Positions 52,435-62,294 of a stretch of 64,000 nucleotides of DNA are shown here, piece after piece. The notes below the pieces were generated by a model, which saw only the letters and a program-made list of their open reading frames with translations, made no database searches and had not been told where the DNA came from. This DNA is from Candidatus Poribacteria bacterium. Lineage in GTDB: Bacteria > Poribacteria > WGA-4E > WGA-3G. The stretch is from positions 1-64,000 of the forward strand of contig JAJEET010000008.1 in NCBI GenBank assembly GCA_022820835.1, given 5' to 3'. Position 1 is the stretch's first letter. Every line of letters starts with the position of its first letter. The position numbers and the translations under genes were made by a program.

Positions 52435-52785
52435 TTACGCCTCCTCAGTAGCAGGATCCTCTTCTACATCCGGAGTCGCGGGTTGCGGATGAGTTTCAGT
52501 ATCCTCTTCAATCGCGAACTGCAGCCGCTCCACTATGCGGTGCAATGGCAATTCGTACTCTTCTTGGAGACGCCGCTTCTCGTCAGCGATATGGAACGCA
52601 ACGAGTAACGGAATCCTTTGCTCGTCAAACCCTTTTCTACGATAGGATTCAACTAAACTCTTGACAGAGTCAATGAGCTCCGTGATGGCTTCTGCCGTTA
52701 ATTCCTCAGTCGGTTTGATCGTATAAGAAGTTCCGAGTATAACAAAGCGAATTGGCTTATTAAGATCTTGTTCTTTCTGTTCCAT
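52435..52785 (-). CDS. zapA: ZapA-like cell division protein
   Basis: 116 residues. The N-terminal half (RFVILGTSYTIKPTEELTAE) has the ZapA beta-hairpin pattern, and the following helix pattern (LIDSVKSLVESYRR, LLVAFHIADEKRRLQEE) resembles the ZapA coiled-coil, which helps FtsZ filaments associate. The family match is moderate, so another small coiled-coil protein remains possible. The C-terminus is a Glu/Pro-rich acidic tail. It is the last gene of a minus-strand run after aroE. Confidence 0.55.
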   Translation of the reverse strand: MEQKEQDLNKPIRFVILGTSYTIKPTEELTAEAITELIDSVKSLVESYRRKGFDEQRIPLLVAFHIADEKRRLQEEYELPLHRIVERLQFAIEEDTETHPQPATPDVEEDPATEEA

Positions 52786-52851
52786 TATGTGGTTATTGAC
52801 CCCTTTCGTATGCTTTTAAGGGTTATCAGTCGCCAGTTATCAGTTTCATGT

Positions 52852-53706
52852 TTATAAGGCTTCGTACATTGTCTCGATACACGGCGCGACACCTGTCCAT
52901 TTCTCAAAAGCGATAGCCCCTTGGTGCACTAACATTCCGATTCCACCAAGTGTGCGACAACCGCGGGCGTTAGCGGCTTGCATTAAGGGTGTCACCGGCG
53001 GCGTATATACAATATCATAGACGATGGTCCTCTGTTGAAGCCAATCGGCAGAAATCAGTAGCGGATGATTCGCATCCATGCTTGTGGTTGCGGTATTGAC
53101 GAGGAGCACACACTGATAAACAGCGTCGGGGAATCGGGCATCCGTAAGGCCCATCCCGTGCATGGTAACACCGGTTTTCTGTGCCATCTCCTCTGCTAAT
53201 GAGACCGCCTTTTCGACTGTCCGGTTAGCGATTGTAATAGATGCGACACCGGCGAGTGCCAACGCGACGACCACGGCTCTCGCAGCACCGCCTGCACCTA
53301 AGACGACAACATCTTCACCTACCGGCACAGACATATTCTCATCCTCTTCCAATGCTCTCAAGACGCCCGGGGCATCCGTATTATCGCCATGTATCTCACC
53401 AGTGTTGAAACTCAGCGTATTCACCGCACCGATAAGCTCCGCTTCCCGCGAGATTGATGTAAGGGACGGGATAACTGCTTGTTTGTGCGGAAGCGTCACG
53501 TTAATACCGACGACGTTAATCGCTTTAAAGCCTGCAATAGCGTCCCCCAAATCACACGGGCGGACGTGAAACGGGACGTATACATAATCAAGCTCGGCTT
53601 TTGCCAAAGCGGCGTTGTGCATTTGAGGTGAACGGCTATGTTCAACCGGATCGCCAATAACACCGACGATACGGGTATGTCCGGTCAGTTTGTGTTGTGT
53701 GTGCAT
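52852..53706 (-). CDS. aroE: Shikimate dehydrogenase
   Basis: 284 residues, the NADP-dependent reduction of 3-dehydroshikimate in aromatic amino acid synthesis. Shikimate-binding HSRSPQMHNAA is present; the catalytic pair is Lys75 (TLPHKQA) and Asp111 (GDNTDAPG). The cofactor loop is VLGAGGAARAV, with IANRT after it as the NADP-selective motif. The C-terminal LGGIGMLVHQGAIAFEKWTG is diagnostic. It begins 11 bases after the stop of the IorAB gene, so the two are co-transcribed, both in aromatic amino acid metabolism. Confidence 0.93.
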   Translation of the reverse strand: MHTQHKLTGHTRIVGVIGDPVEHSRSPQMHNAALAKAELDYVYVPFHVRPCDLGDAIAGFKAINVVGINVTLPHKQAVIPSLTSISREAELIGAVNTLSFNTGEIHGDNTDAPGVLRALEEDENMSVPVGEDVVVLGAGGAARAVVVALALAGVASITIANRTVEKAVSLAEEMAQKTGVTMHGMGLTDARFPDAVYQCVLLVNTATTSMDANHPLLISADWLQQRTIVYDIVYTPPVTPLMQAANARGCRTLGGIGMLVHQGAIAFEKWTGVAPCIETMYEAL

Positions 53707-53717
53707 CGGTTTTGTTG

Positions 53718-56700
53718 TTAAGTACCATTTCCAATTAGATTCTCAACTGTTTGCTTGGCTATCTCCATCTTCGGGTAGCGAATCTCGCGATAGCCGCGGA
53801 CTTCCTCGACACATTCTAATGCTTGGAGATGTTTTTTGTATGCTTCAGCATCGGTCGGAGCGAAGGTGTCAATTACACGGGTAATATACCACTCTCGGAA
53901 CGACTTCTCCTTGGCGTGCCATTCGGGAAGCCAACGTCTTAGGAACTTCATCCGCTTCATCAGGTTTAATTGCCAGTTCCGTGTGTCGATATCCGCCTCA
54001 AAATCTATTCCCATGACAGTGAAATGCGGGCGATTGAGATGGACATATCTAATCTTGTCCCCGTTTTTTGTATCGACTTTGTATAATTCCTTATCCCGTT
54101 CCAATTTTTCTTCGCTTGTGAGAAGATGTGCGACATAGACTTCATCTTTAATCAGCATCACCTTCTGAAGATAGCGTATTGCGGCTTTTGTTGCTTGATA
54201 GTTGTATGTTTCGGAGTCGTTGGCATGCACCTGCTTTATCTTTTCAACATACATCCGAGCGTAATTAATATTTTCAAATTGTACGAGATCGTAGATGTAG
54301 CGTGCAAGTATCCGATGGATATCGTCCGAAGCGAGGTGTAATGTCTCCACGGTCCCTTCAACAAGTGCCACGTAGGCTTGCGCTAACCGTTTCCCGTTGC
54401 GTTTTTTCTCAAGGATCCGTCGTTTTTCGGCGAGCATCTCGGCATAAGTCAACTGTTTAGGCTGTTCATCAGTTATTTGATGCCGACGAAGGGCAAGCCG
54501 ACGTCCAACGTTGAAAGCCTGCATATTCGTCTCCAGATCAGCAAGTGGGACCATCTGTTTGAGTGCCAATTGGAGAGGTTCTAGCTCAAGCGGAATCAAC
54601 TGTCGTTGGAAAGCAGTGCCGAGGAGCATAATGTTCGCGTATAATTTGTTTCCGAACAACTGTTCGGAGACCGTGAAGAGGTCGGTGCCGAAATATGCGT
54701 CGGCTCTGGTATGCGTCTGTATGGCTTCCTCAAGTGTATCGGTATCAAATTCGTCTTTACCGATGAGAGTGGATATTGTCTCGGTTTTTGCGGTATTCAC
54801 GACAGCAGCTGTTCGGTCAGGTGATGCGACTCGGAACAGTGAGTGCGCTGTGATGCCGCGGACTGCCTCTAAAATATCGAGTCCCAACAGGAGGTCCGCC
54901 TTACCATACGGAATCATCGGGGAAGCGTGGGTACCCGATTGTGTATATGTAATATGCGTATAAACGCCCCCATTACGAATTGCCAACCCTTTCCGATCAC
55001 AGAAGGTTACATCGTAGCCTTGGAGATACCCGCCGACGACGAGGACTTTGGAGATGGTACCGATCCCCATGCCGCCAACCCCGCCAGCGTACATGTTCCA
55101 ACTCCGTTCAAATGGGATGAGCCGCGGGGGCGGTAAGGGTGCGTCACTCAAGAGATCTCGGAACCCCGCTGCGATCGCCTGTTTTTGAGGTGGACGTTTG
55201 CGGGTAATAATAACTTCTTCAAACGCTGGACAGGCATATTTAATGCGCGCACACGCACCATCGGTGACACAATTCGATTGGTCAATCGCGATCTTTTCAC
55301 CGTAATCGGTATCAACAACTTTTAGACCGGGACACCCTGTCTCTGTGGTGCACTCACGGCAAAATTCACAGACTTCATGGGTGATATTGATATGTTTTTC
55401 GGACTTTAGGAACCCGTCTTTAGCGATGGTACTTCGTTGTTCGCGGCGGAGGCGGCGATGATAGGTAATCGCACACTCTTTATCAGCTATAACGATCTTG
55501 ACCCCTGGTTTAAGGATCGTTTTTTCCAAGTATTTCTTGTAATTCACCCGATCTTCGGGGTTGGTCCGTACAATTTCTATGTCGGAGTTACCGGCGAGCC
55601 CTTGAGCGACTTTCTCGATATCTTGTGCAAACGTCGGATTACCGAGCAGATCAAGTTCTCCAGCAGGGGTCGGTTGATGCCCAGTCATCGCCGTCGTTTG
55701 GTTGTCCAGAATGATGTAAGTGATGTCTTGGGCATTTTTAATTGAATCTGAGATCGCAGCCATTCCGCCGTGGAAGAAGGTCGAATCGCCCATGAAAACG
55801 ATCTGCTTATTTTCGATAAACGGGTCAATACCAGCACCGGATCCACCGCCTAACGCCATTGCGGAGAGGTTGTGCATCAGGCGTGGGAACGGTTCGTATT
55901 TGAGCATAGAATAGCAGCCGATATCTCCATGAAAAACGAGGTCCACCGCGCCCGATTCGTGATGCTTTTTCATATAGTCGGCATCCATAAATTGTCTCGT
56001 GATTTCGAGGAGGACGCTTGAAGAATCGCGGTGCGGGCAGCCCGGACAGAAGGTAGGTGTCCGCTTCGGGATGTCAATCTCTTGTTCGGAGACCGACACT
56101 TGGAGTGTTTCTTCGCAGGTGAGATGGTTCAAATCAACAAAAATGTCTGCGCTTTCTGAGTTGTTGATGGTACTGCCTGTACCGAGTCGGTGTTTGAAAA
56201 GCGGAATGAGTTTCTGAATGAGAATAGAGGCATCTAACCCCGAAGCTGCAGGAATTCCCGCCAAACCGTCAGGAAATTGTTTACCCCAAACGTTTACGTA
56301 CCGTTCGATGTTACCCGCTTGGTACATCTGTGTCAGGAGTGCTTTGATTTCGTTTTCTAAAAGTGGACGCTTCTCTTCAACGACGTAGACTTCGTCAATC
56401 TGCGCTGCAAATTCGCGGACGATGTCCGCATCAATCGGGTGGGTCATACCGAGTTTAAGGATCGGGATATCACCATATAGGTTTAACTCTCCGAGCGCAT
56501 GGAGTAGGCAGCTATGTGCTAAACCTGTACTGACAAATCCGAGCGGGGACCGCTTTTTGTTTGAACCCATAAATTGAATTTCGTTGAGTCCTAAGTTCTT
56601 TGCTGTCTCAAGTGCCGTCGGTAGCCGTTCGCGTAAGGTTTCCGTCTCAATCTGCGCGGTGTGCGGAGGTAAGACGACGCGTTTATCAGCGTTGATGAGT

Positions 56701-57326
56701 TCAGTATCTAAGTTGACACGTTTCAAACCGGTAATGTCGGGATAAATGTTAGGTTGGAGTTCAACATTACCACCACCGCTCGCTTGATTTTCGGTTGTTA
56801 AGTAGCAGACATAAAGATCGGAGGCTGCGGAAATTTGGAAAGCGCAATTAACCCAATCTTTGAGCTCTTGAAAAGTACTGGGTTCAATCAGGGGCGTATA
56901 GACGTGTCGTGCCAGAAATCGGGAATCGGCAGGTACTTGCGTACTATGTGACCAGGTATCGTCGCCGACGACGACGACAGCACCGCCGGTTGTTCCAGCG
57001 AGGTTGCTAATCGCGAGGGCATCGGAAGCGACATGCAATCCGACGCTTTTCATGAAGGCGATCGCACGGAGCTCTGCCATCTGCGAGCCGTTCAGGCGGG
57101 CGATACTTAATGCTTCATTATTAGCGATCTGCGCGACAATACCGTTGCTTTTCAGCAACTCAGCGTTACGTTGGATGACATCAAATACTTCAGCAAGTGG
57201 GGATCCGGGATACCCTGTGAGGAGGCTCACACCACTCTCTAAGGCACCCTTGACCAATAACTCGCATCCGGTATAGACATGTGTTCCGTTGGCTTGTGTA
57301 AACCGATCGTCCATATTATTGTCCAA
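53718..57326 (-). CDS. Indolepyruvate ferredoxin oxidoreductase, fused alpha and beta subunits
   Basis: 1202 residues. It oxidises indolepyruvate or another aryl/2-oxo acid to acyl-CoA with reduced ferredoxin. Order: IorA pyrimidine-binding domain (LLTGYPGSPLAEVF, residues 36-50), a TPP domain (FCPGCPHRDS, FHGDIGCY, VFMGDSTFFHGGMAA), a ferredoxin-like cysteine region (CEFCRECTTETGCPG, CVTDGACARIKYAC) and an IorB/gamma-type domain (YAGGVGGMGIGTI). A C-terminal region of about 350 residues looks like the DUF6537 extension. The fused form with the tail is typical of aerobic Gram-negatives. It sits with aroE and zapA on one minus-strand transcript. Confidence 0.88.
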   Translation of the reverse strand: MDNNMDDRFTQANGTHVYTGCELLVKGALESGVSLLTGYPGSPLAEVFDVIQRNAELLKSNGIVAQIANNEALSIARLNGSQMAELRAIAFMKSVGLHVASDALAISNLAGTTGGAVVVVGDDTWSHSTQVPADSRFLARHVYTPLIEPSTFQELKDWVNCAFQISAASDLYVCYLTTENQASGGGNVELQPNIYPDITGLKRVNLDTELINADKRVVLPPHTAQIETETLRERLPTALETAKNLGLNEIQFMGSNKKRSPLGFVSTGLAHSCLLHALGELNLYGDIPILKLGMTHPIDADIVREFAAQIDEVYVVEEKRPLLENEIKALLTQMYQAGNIERYVNVWGKQFPDGLAGIPAASGLDASILIQKLIPLFKHRLGTGSTINNSESADIFVDLNHLTCEETLQVSVSEQEIDIPKRTPTFCPGCPHRDSSSVLLEITRQFMDADYMKKHHESGAVDLVFHGDIGCYSMLKYEPFPRLMHNLSAMALGGGSGAGIDPFIENKQIVFMGDSTFFHGGMAAISDSIKNAQDITYIILDNQTTAMTGHQPTPAGELDLLGNPTFAQDIEKVAQGLAGNSDIEIVRTNPEDRVNYKKYLEKTILKPGVKIVIADKECAITYHRRLRREQRSTIAKDGFLKSEKHINITHEVCEFCRECTTETGCPGLKVVDTDYGEKIAIDQSNCVTDGACARIKYACPAFEEVIITRKRPPQKQAIAAGFRDLLSDAPLPPPRLIPFERSWNMYAGGVGGMGIGTISKVLVVGGYLQGYDVTFCDRKGLAIRNGGVYTHITYTQSGTHASPMIPYGKADLLLGLDILEAVRGITAHSLFRVASPDRTAAVVNTAKTETISTLIGKDEFDTDTLEEAIQTHTRADAYFGTDLFTVSEQLFGNKLYANIMLLGTAFQRQLIPLELEPLQLALKQMVPLADLETNMQAFNVGRRLALRRHQITDEQPKQLTYAEMLAEKRRILEKKRNGKRLAQAYVALVEGTVETLHLASDDIHRILARYIYDLVQFENINYARMYVEKIKQVHANDSETYNYQATKAAIRYLQKVMLIKDEVYVAHLLTSEEKLERDKELYKVDTKNGDKIRYVHLNRPHFTVMGIDFEADIDTRNWQLNLMKRMKFLRRWLPEWHAKEKSFREWYITRVIDTFAPTDAEAYKKHLQALECVEEVRGYREIRYPKMEIAKQTVENLIGNGT

Positions 57327-57354
57327 TGCGTCTTTGCGTAGATTGACGCTTCAC

Positions 57355-57360
57355 ATTATA
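57355..57360 (-). promoter_or_regulatory. -10 box for the IorAB gene
   Basis: TATAAT on the minus strand, about 30 bases before the ATG at 57326, in the context TTTACTATAATGTG. The -35 region is weak (GTCAAT with a 17-base spacer). Confidence 0.4.
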
Positions 57361-57403
57361 GTAAAGCCCGAAAATAGATTGACATTTACCAAATCTCCAG
57401 ATT

Positions 57404-57421
57404 CCCCCCTGATAAGGGGGG
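57404..57421. repeat. CCCCCC/GGGGGG hairpin
   Basis: CCCCCC-TGATAA-GGGGGG followed by a second GGGGGG run. It is a REP-like G-rich repeat between recN and the IorAB gene and may end the recN transcript. Confidence 0.55.
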
Positions 57422-57497
57422 TTAGGGGGGTTGTACCGATTAAGGTGTCCAATTAATTATGGATTTCACATTAACCTAATACGCACTAAAATGCCAT

Positions 57498-59216
57498 CTA
57501 CTCCTCAGTTAATAACTCTCGTGCGTGTGCGAGACCTATTTCAGTGGCTTCACCGCCGTACATCCGAGCGATTTCATCGACCTGCTCTTCTTCGGTTAAT
57601 GCTTTCGCTGTGATCAGTGTTCGCTCACCGACGACCTTTTTCTCTACCTGAAACTGTTTGTCAGCGAAACGGGCAATCTGTGGGAGATGTGTAATACAGA
57701 TCACCTGTGAAAACGCTGAAAGTTCTTTTAATTTTCTACCGACGACATCTGCGACTCTGCCGCCGATGCCGGCATCAATTTCATCGAACAGTAGTGTCGG
57801 CACCTCGTCTACTTGGACCAGCACAGTCTTCAGCGCGAGCATGATACGTGAGATTTCACCGCCGGATGCGATTTTAGCAATCGGACGCGGCTCGGAACCG
57901 ACATTCGGTGCAATCAAGAATTCGACATCGTCCATCCCGTCGGAACGGAACGCGTAGCACTTGCCATCTATCTGAAACGGACCCCGCTCATCTGGCATAA
58001 GTTGGACAGATGCCTGAAACTCCGCTTTGTCCATACCGAGGGTGCGGAGTTCCTTCTCAATCCGCTCTGAAAGATGCTTGGCAACGTGTACCCGTTTCGC
58101 AGAAAGCGTCGTACACAGATGCTGTGCCTCCTGAACTGTTTTGTGAATCTCTGCTTGGATCGCCTCCTGTTTTTCGGAACCGAGTTGTATGGTCTCTAAT
58201 TTTTCTTCCGCTTCAGTGTGGTAGTCTAATATTTCAGGAATAGTGTTGCCATACCGCCGCTTCAGTTTGGCAATAAGGGCAAGCCGATCCGTAATTTCAT
58301 CTAATCGCCCTTGATTGAATTCCACTGTGTCTGCATACTGGTGGATCTGCGCGGCAATATCTTCTACTTCGTAGATGACTGATTCCAAACGGTCTTGCAA
58401 TTCTGAAAGGCTGTTATCGAGTTCAGACAATTTGGTAAGTTCCTTCGCGGCACCTTCCAAACGTTCAAGCGGGCTACCGAAACCGCCCATCCCTGCCCCA
58501 TCACGACCAAGTTGTTGATACGCCAGATTCGCCGACGCGTGCAACGTTTCGGCGTTTTTGAGGAGTCGGGCTTCATCGGCTAATTTTTCGTCTTCACCTT
58601 CCTCCAAGTTCGCGGTACTCAGTTCCTTAATTTCAAATTCGAGCAGTTCTTTTTCGCGCTCTGATGCCGCCAAAGTATCCGCAAGGGACGCTGCCTCCCG
58701 TTGTAACGCACGTAGTTGTGTATATATCTGTCTGACCTGCTGGCATGTCTCACTGCTCCCGCCGAAATCGTCTAAGAGTTTAAGATGTGTTTCAGTCCGA
58801 AACAGGGATTGATGCTCGTGTTGACCGTGAATGTCAACCAGCGAAGTCCCAAGTTCCTGCAACTGCTTTAGATTCACCAACCGTCCGTTGACATGGCACC
58901 GGCTTCTCCCTTTCGCACTAATTTGCCGTGAAAGGATCACAACATCGGACGGGTCCAACACATCACTAAATGCGAAGTCGGTGTGCCACATCGGGTGTGT
59001 ATCGTCTGGTGCGACGCTCGCTTCCACCTTTGCGAACTCGGCACCGTCGCTCACAATATCGGCGGAGGTTCTCTCACCTAATACCAAACCGATCGCTTTG
59101 AGAATAACCGATTTACCAGCACCTGTCTCACCGGTAAAGATATTCAACCCCGATGTCAGTTCCAATTCGAGCGTATCTATAAGGGCAATATTATGGATAG
59201 AGAGTGTTTCTATCAT
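57498..59216 (-). CDS. recN: DNA repair protein RecN
   Basis: 572 residues, SMC-like ATPase in double-strand-break repair. The P-loop GETGAGKS is at residues 29-36; two coiled-coil arms (about 160-370) carry an apex region; the ABC signature IASGGEISRIMLALK and Walker B LLFDEIDAGIGG are near residues 430-490; the closing VICITHLPQIARFAD is characteristic. No Shine-Dalgarno is apparent before the ATG, and ACTGATAACTGAAAAC-type repeat sequence abuts the start. Confidence 0.93.
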   Translation of the reverse strand: MIETLSIHNIALIDTLELELTSGLNIFTGETGAGKSVILKAIGLVLGERTSADIVSDGAEFAKVEASVAPDDTHPMWHTDFAFSDVLDPSDVVILSRQISAKGRSRCHVNGRLVNLKQLQELGTSLVDIHGQHEHQSLFRTETHLKLLDDFGGSSETCQQVRQIYTQLRALQREAASLADTLAASEREKELLEFEIKELSTANLEEGEDEKLADEARLLKNAETLHASANLAYQQLGRDGAGMGGFGSPLERLEGAAKELTKLSELDNSLSELQDRLESVIYEVEDIAAQIHQYADTVEFNQGRLDEITDRLALIAKLKRRYGNTIPEILDYHTEAEEKLETIQLGSEKQEAIQAEIHKTVQEAQHLCTTLSAKRVHVAKHLSERIEKELRTLGMDKAEFQASVQLMPDERGPFQIDGKCYAFRSDGMDDVEFLIAPNVGSEPRPIAKIASGGEISRIMLALKTVLVQVDEVPTLLFDEIDAGIGGRVADVVGRKLKELSAFSQVICITHLPQIARFADKQFQVEKKVVGERTLITAKALTEEEQVDEIARMYGGEATEIGLAHARELLTEE

Positions 59217-59247
59217 TATAGTTTTCAGTTATCAGTTATCGGTTGTC

Positions 59248-59416
59248 ATACCATTTCTAAAAGTTTATATTCCGTTAACTGTACACCGTCCACCCAGGGC
59301 CGGTAGGTTCGGTTTTGCGGCGTACACGCCCAGATGCGATCTGCATCCCTAACCGAACCGGGCATAGTTCAAAAATAGCGGCACTTTTAAGACGAATCGT
59401 CAATTAGAATTGGTAT
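59248..59416 (+). repeat. TIR-bounded structured repeat, copy C
   Basis: 169 bp, left ATACCATTTCTA (59248-59259), right TAGAATTGGTAT (59405-59416). Central fold 59306-59359: outer stem GGTTCGGTT/AACCGAACC (9 bp), hairpin 1 GGCG-TACA-CGCC, hairpin 2 GATGC-GATCT-GCATC. Copies A and B have unrelated outer-stem sequences that also pair. It fills most of the 300-base gap between nadK and recN. Confidence 0.75.
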
Positions 59417-59519
59417 CAGAAAGGGATGTCTCGCTTCCTTCAACTGTCAATTTGACTGAATATGAAAATAGTAGCACAAATCAATAATCAAAACTGAATT
59501 ATTCTTACACTGAATAGCA

Positions 59520-60398
59520 TTATGCCCGTTTGATGCCTTCACCTAACATCAATTTTTCACGCAAAGCTCTATAGTAACTGTGGTGTTGCGAACGGATCAA
59601 CTGAATAGTCCGTTCTGCTTTCTCTACTTTTATGACTGCCCCCGCGGTGAGGCTGTGGGTCTCACGTTGACCGTCTACAAAAACATCTACGTTCTGATAC
59701 GCGGCACGCATTTTGACGGTTATCTCGGCATCGCCATCGGCAATGAAGGGACGTACCGTCAAACTATGTGGTGCGATAGGTGTTAGCAGAATCGCCTCGA
59801 GTTGCGGTGCGACGATCGTACCAGCACAAGAGAGCGAATAGCCAGTGGACCCGCTCGGCGTTGCGATTATCAGTCCGTCGGCATTATACGGTATAAAGAG
59901 TTCGCCATCAACGTAGGCATCTAATTCGATGAGACGCGTATAATGACGAATAACGACATCGTTGAGCGCGAAGGCGCGAAACGGTTGTGGGAACCCATCT
60001 CTATCCACAACGACAGCTAACATCATCCGATGTTCTATCCGATAGTCACCTGCTAAAGTCGCTTTCAAAGTCGGGTAGAGTTCATTAAGCGATGCATCTG
60101 TCAAAAAACCGAGCGTTCCGATGTTGATCGCCAGTATAGGCACCTTCTCAATGTGTGGGGTATGCGCTGCGCTCAGCAGCGTTCCATCTCCACCGAGGAC
60201 AAGAAGCATGTCTGCTTCTTCTACCACTGCCCTTTTAGAGACACCAGTTCGTGGATACCCCAATTCAACTGCTTGTTCCTCCGGTAGAAGCGTAATAATG
60301 TCTCGTTCTTTAAGCCACGTAGACACACCTTCGACGATACCCGCGGCGTTCACTTTGGTCGTATTAACAAAAAAACCGACTTTTTTTATTGTTTCCAT
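59520..60398 (-). CDS. nadK: NAD+ kinase
   Basis: 292 residues. It phosphorylates NAD to NADP. Motifs: LGGDGTLLSAAH (GGDGT at residues 69-73), AINIGTLGFLTD, LNDVVIRH, and TPSGSTGYSLSCAG, where the last replaces the usual AGG with CAG. The PIAPHSLTVRP segment is conserved. The length is normal. There is no Shine-Dalgarno; CACTGGTCACTGG-type repeats lie just upstream. It is part of the minus-strand block before recN. Confidence 0.93.
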   Translation of the reverse strand: METIKKVGFFVNTTKVNAAGIVEGVSTWLKERDIITLLPEEQAVELGYPRTGVSKRAVVEEADMLLVLGGDGTLLSAAHTPHIEKVPILAINIGTLGFLTDASLNELYPTLKATLAGDYRIEHRMMLAVVVDRDGFPQPFRAFALNDVVIRHYTRLIELDAYVDGELFIPYNADGLIIATPSGSTGYSLSCAGTIVAPQLEAILLTPIAPHSLTVRPFIADGDAEITVKMRAAYQNVDVFVDGQRETHSLTAGAVIKVEKAERTIQLIRSQHHSYYRALREKLMLGEGIKRA

Positions 60399-60483
60399 TT
60401 TCAGTAACCAGTGACCAGTGACCAGTTAAAGAGGAGATATAATTCATGAAGTCTTTCTCTTACTGGAAACTGTTAACTGGTAA

Positions 60484-61515
60484 CTATTCCCCCAGACGTG
60501 CGAATAAAGCAATGACACCACAACCGACGAGAAAAGCTGCAACAGTAATGAGCAGGTTCACATCAAATAGCGGTAAGATGTGAGCGGTATCTATCCGTTC
60601 TCCATCGATCCCCATTTCAAATTCCCGAAAGGGCCATAATCCGTAAAGTGAACCCACCATCAATCCGATAAGAAAAGCGATTGTCAGATTACGGTAGCGT
60701 TCCAAAAGATAGTTAAGCAGCCGCGTGAATGCGAGAAGTCCGAAGAGACATCCCAACGCAGTGCACGTGAGAATCAAGGTGCTCCCTAAAAACGCCTCGC
60801 TTATGGCTCCCTTGAGGAGTCTTGGGACACCTTCAATAAAGCCGTTTATCGCTGTTAGAAGCGGAAAATAGACACCAAGCGCGAGCATCAGAAACGAACC
60901 GCTGATGCCGGGTAAGATCATCGCTGAGACTGCCAAGGCACCGCTTCCAAAAAAGAGTCCGAATTCCCAATACGTCGGTAACTGCGCCGCGCGCCCGGCA
61001 GGGGCATCTATTACCGTCTCATTCCCAGCTTTATAGGCGACCCGTTCTAATTGCTTCTCCGCCATACCGACCGATAAACCTAATATTAAGGCGATAGCGA
61101 TTAATAGAGCTAACGTCTCCTTCCAACCGAACCCCTTTAGCATTCGCACCGGTATGAGAATAGATGTCAAGATCAATCCGCTAAAAAAGCCGTAGGTTGC
61201 GTCATGGTGATCGTTGAGTAGATAGACAATTAATTTTGACGTGAGCAATAAGGCAGCGATTGCGCCGATACCCAAGAGTGCAAGAAATCCGAAGTCGATG
61301 CGGCGAAGTTCAGCTTCCACTTCCGTGAAGGCGTGCCGCTTAAATCTCAGGATGCCAAGCAATTTTTTTACGGTTGAAAATCCGATGCACCGTAATGCGC
61401 CGATGAGCCGTTCGTAAATACCTAAAACGAGCGCAAGCGTCCCGCCACTCATACCGGGGATAATATTAGCTATACCTATCAGAAAGCCGTTAACAAAAAA
61501 CCGGAGTGAATTCAT
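60484..61515 (-). CDS. DUF368-type undecaprenyl phosphate translocase
   Basis: 343 residues, about 8-10 hydrophobic helices. Two copies of the family's GMSGGT/GISGSF signature are seen (ANIIPGMSGGTLALVLGIYE near the N-terminus and ILPGISGSFLMLALGVY in the middle), an internally duplicated inverted-repeat fold. DUF368 proteins (PopT) have been shown to return undecaprenyl phosphate across the inner membrane for reuse. This fits the uppS, GT2 and O-antigen ligase genes in the same window. The GT2 gene lies 103 bases upstream. Confidence 0.85.
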   Translation of the reverse strand: MNSLRFFVNGFLIGIANIIPGMSGGTLALVLGIYERLIGALRCIGFSTVKKLLGILRFKRHAFTEVEAELRRIDFGFLALLGIGAIAALLLTSKLIVYLLNDHHDATYGFFSGLILTSILIPVRMLKGFGWKETLALLIAIALILGLSVGMAEKQLERVAYKAGNETVIDAPAGRAAQLPTYWEFGLFFGSGALAVSAMILPGISGSFLMLALGVYFPLLTAINGFIEGVPRLLKGAISEAFLGSTLILTCTALGCLFGLLAFTRLLNYLLERYRNLTIAFLIGLMVGSLYGLWPFREFEMGIDGERIDTAHILPLFDVNLLITVAAFLVGCGVIALFARLGE

Positions 61516-61580
61516 TTTTAGGTTGTCATTTTTCGGTTATCCGTTTGTGGCGGTAACAACCTTTTCACCTACCACACGCT

Positions 61581-61614
61581 TAACTGAAGACTGATAACTG
61601 ATAACTGACAACTG
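61581..61614. repeat. ACTGATAACTG tandem repeat before the DUF368 gene
   Basis: Three to four tandem ACTGATAACTGA-like units between the GT2 and DUF368 genes. Similar units occur at 30.6, 42.0, 48.8, 52.8, 59.2 and 60.4 kb. Confidence 0.6.
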
Positions 61615-61618
61615 TTCC

Positions 61619-62281
61619 TCACAAACTGCGAAGCAATAACTTTGTAAAGAGCCACATCTCGCGAAGCGGTTTAATATGGCTGACCTCATCGCCGTAACGG
61701 GTCTGAATCGGTAAATTTTCAATCCAGAATCCGAGTTTGCCTGCCTTTATTAGGAGTTCAGATTCCGTTTCATAACGCTCCGTTTCTAAATGGACCTGTC
61801 GCAATACCTCTGTGCGAATGAGTCGATATCCCGATTGGAAATCTGGCACCCGTTGTCCGCACAACTTTGAACCGACATAAGAGACGATACGGTTATTGAC
61901 ACGTCGATGAAACGGCATTGATGTCCGCAAGTTTTCTGTGTCTCTTGCCCCGATGAGTATATCGGGCTGCGTGCTATGAAAATGTTCTAAAAAGCGTGGT
62001 ATATCAGCAGGTTCATGTTGTCCATCACTGTCCATTGTGAAGACTAATTCGTACCCGTGTTCAATCGCATAAGTAAAACCTTTTCTTAAGGCGTTTCCCT
62101 TACCACGATTCGTCGTATTTACTAAACAGACGACGTTGTATGTCGATGCGATCTCTGCTGTCCCATCCGACGAACCGTCGTCAATAACAACAATCTCGCC
62201 GATAAATTCAGAGGCTTCCTGAATTATCCGCCCGATTGTTCTCGATTCATTGTGCGCCGGTAGCAGCAAACAGATTTTCAT
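61619..62281 (-). CDS. Glycosyltransferase family 2 (dolichyl-phosphate mannosyltransferase-like)
   Basis: 220 residues from the ATG at 62281, chosen because it begins MKICLLLPAHNES and the promoter's predicted start lies about 7 bases upstream. Nucleotide-sugar fold: VIDDGSSDGT, RGKGNALRKGF, and the metal motif TMDSDGQHEPADI. DFQSGYRLIR and the closing RYGDEVSHI are typical of polyprenyl-phosphate-sugar synthases. It lacks C-terminal membrane helices. It probably makes a lipid-linked sugar. The DUF368 lipid-carrier translocase lies downstream. Confidence 0.9.
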   Translation of the reverse strand: MKICLLLPAHNESRTIGRIIQEASEFIGEIVVIDDGSSDGTAEIASTYNVVCLVNTTNRGKGNALRKGFTYAIEHGYELVFTMDSDGQHEPADIPRFLEHFHSTQPDILIGARDTENLRTSMPFHRRVNNRIVSYVGSKLCGQRVPDFQSGYRLIRTEVLRQVHLETERYETESELLIKAGKLGFWIENLPIQTRYGDEVSHIKPLREMWLFTKLLLRSL

Positions 62282-62294
62282 AAGTTTTGAATAA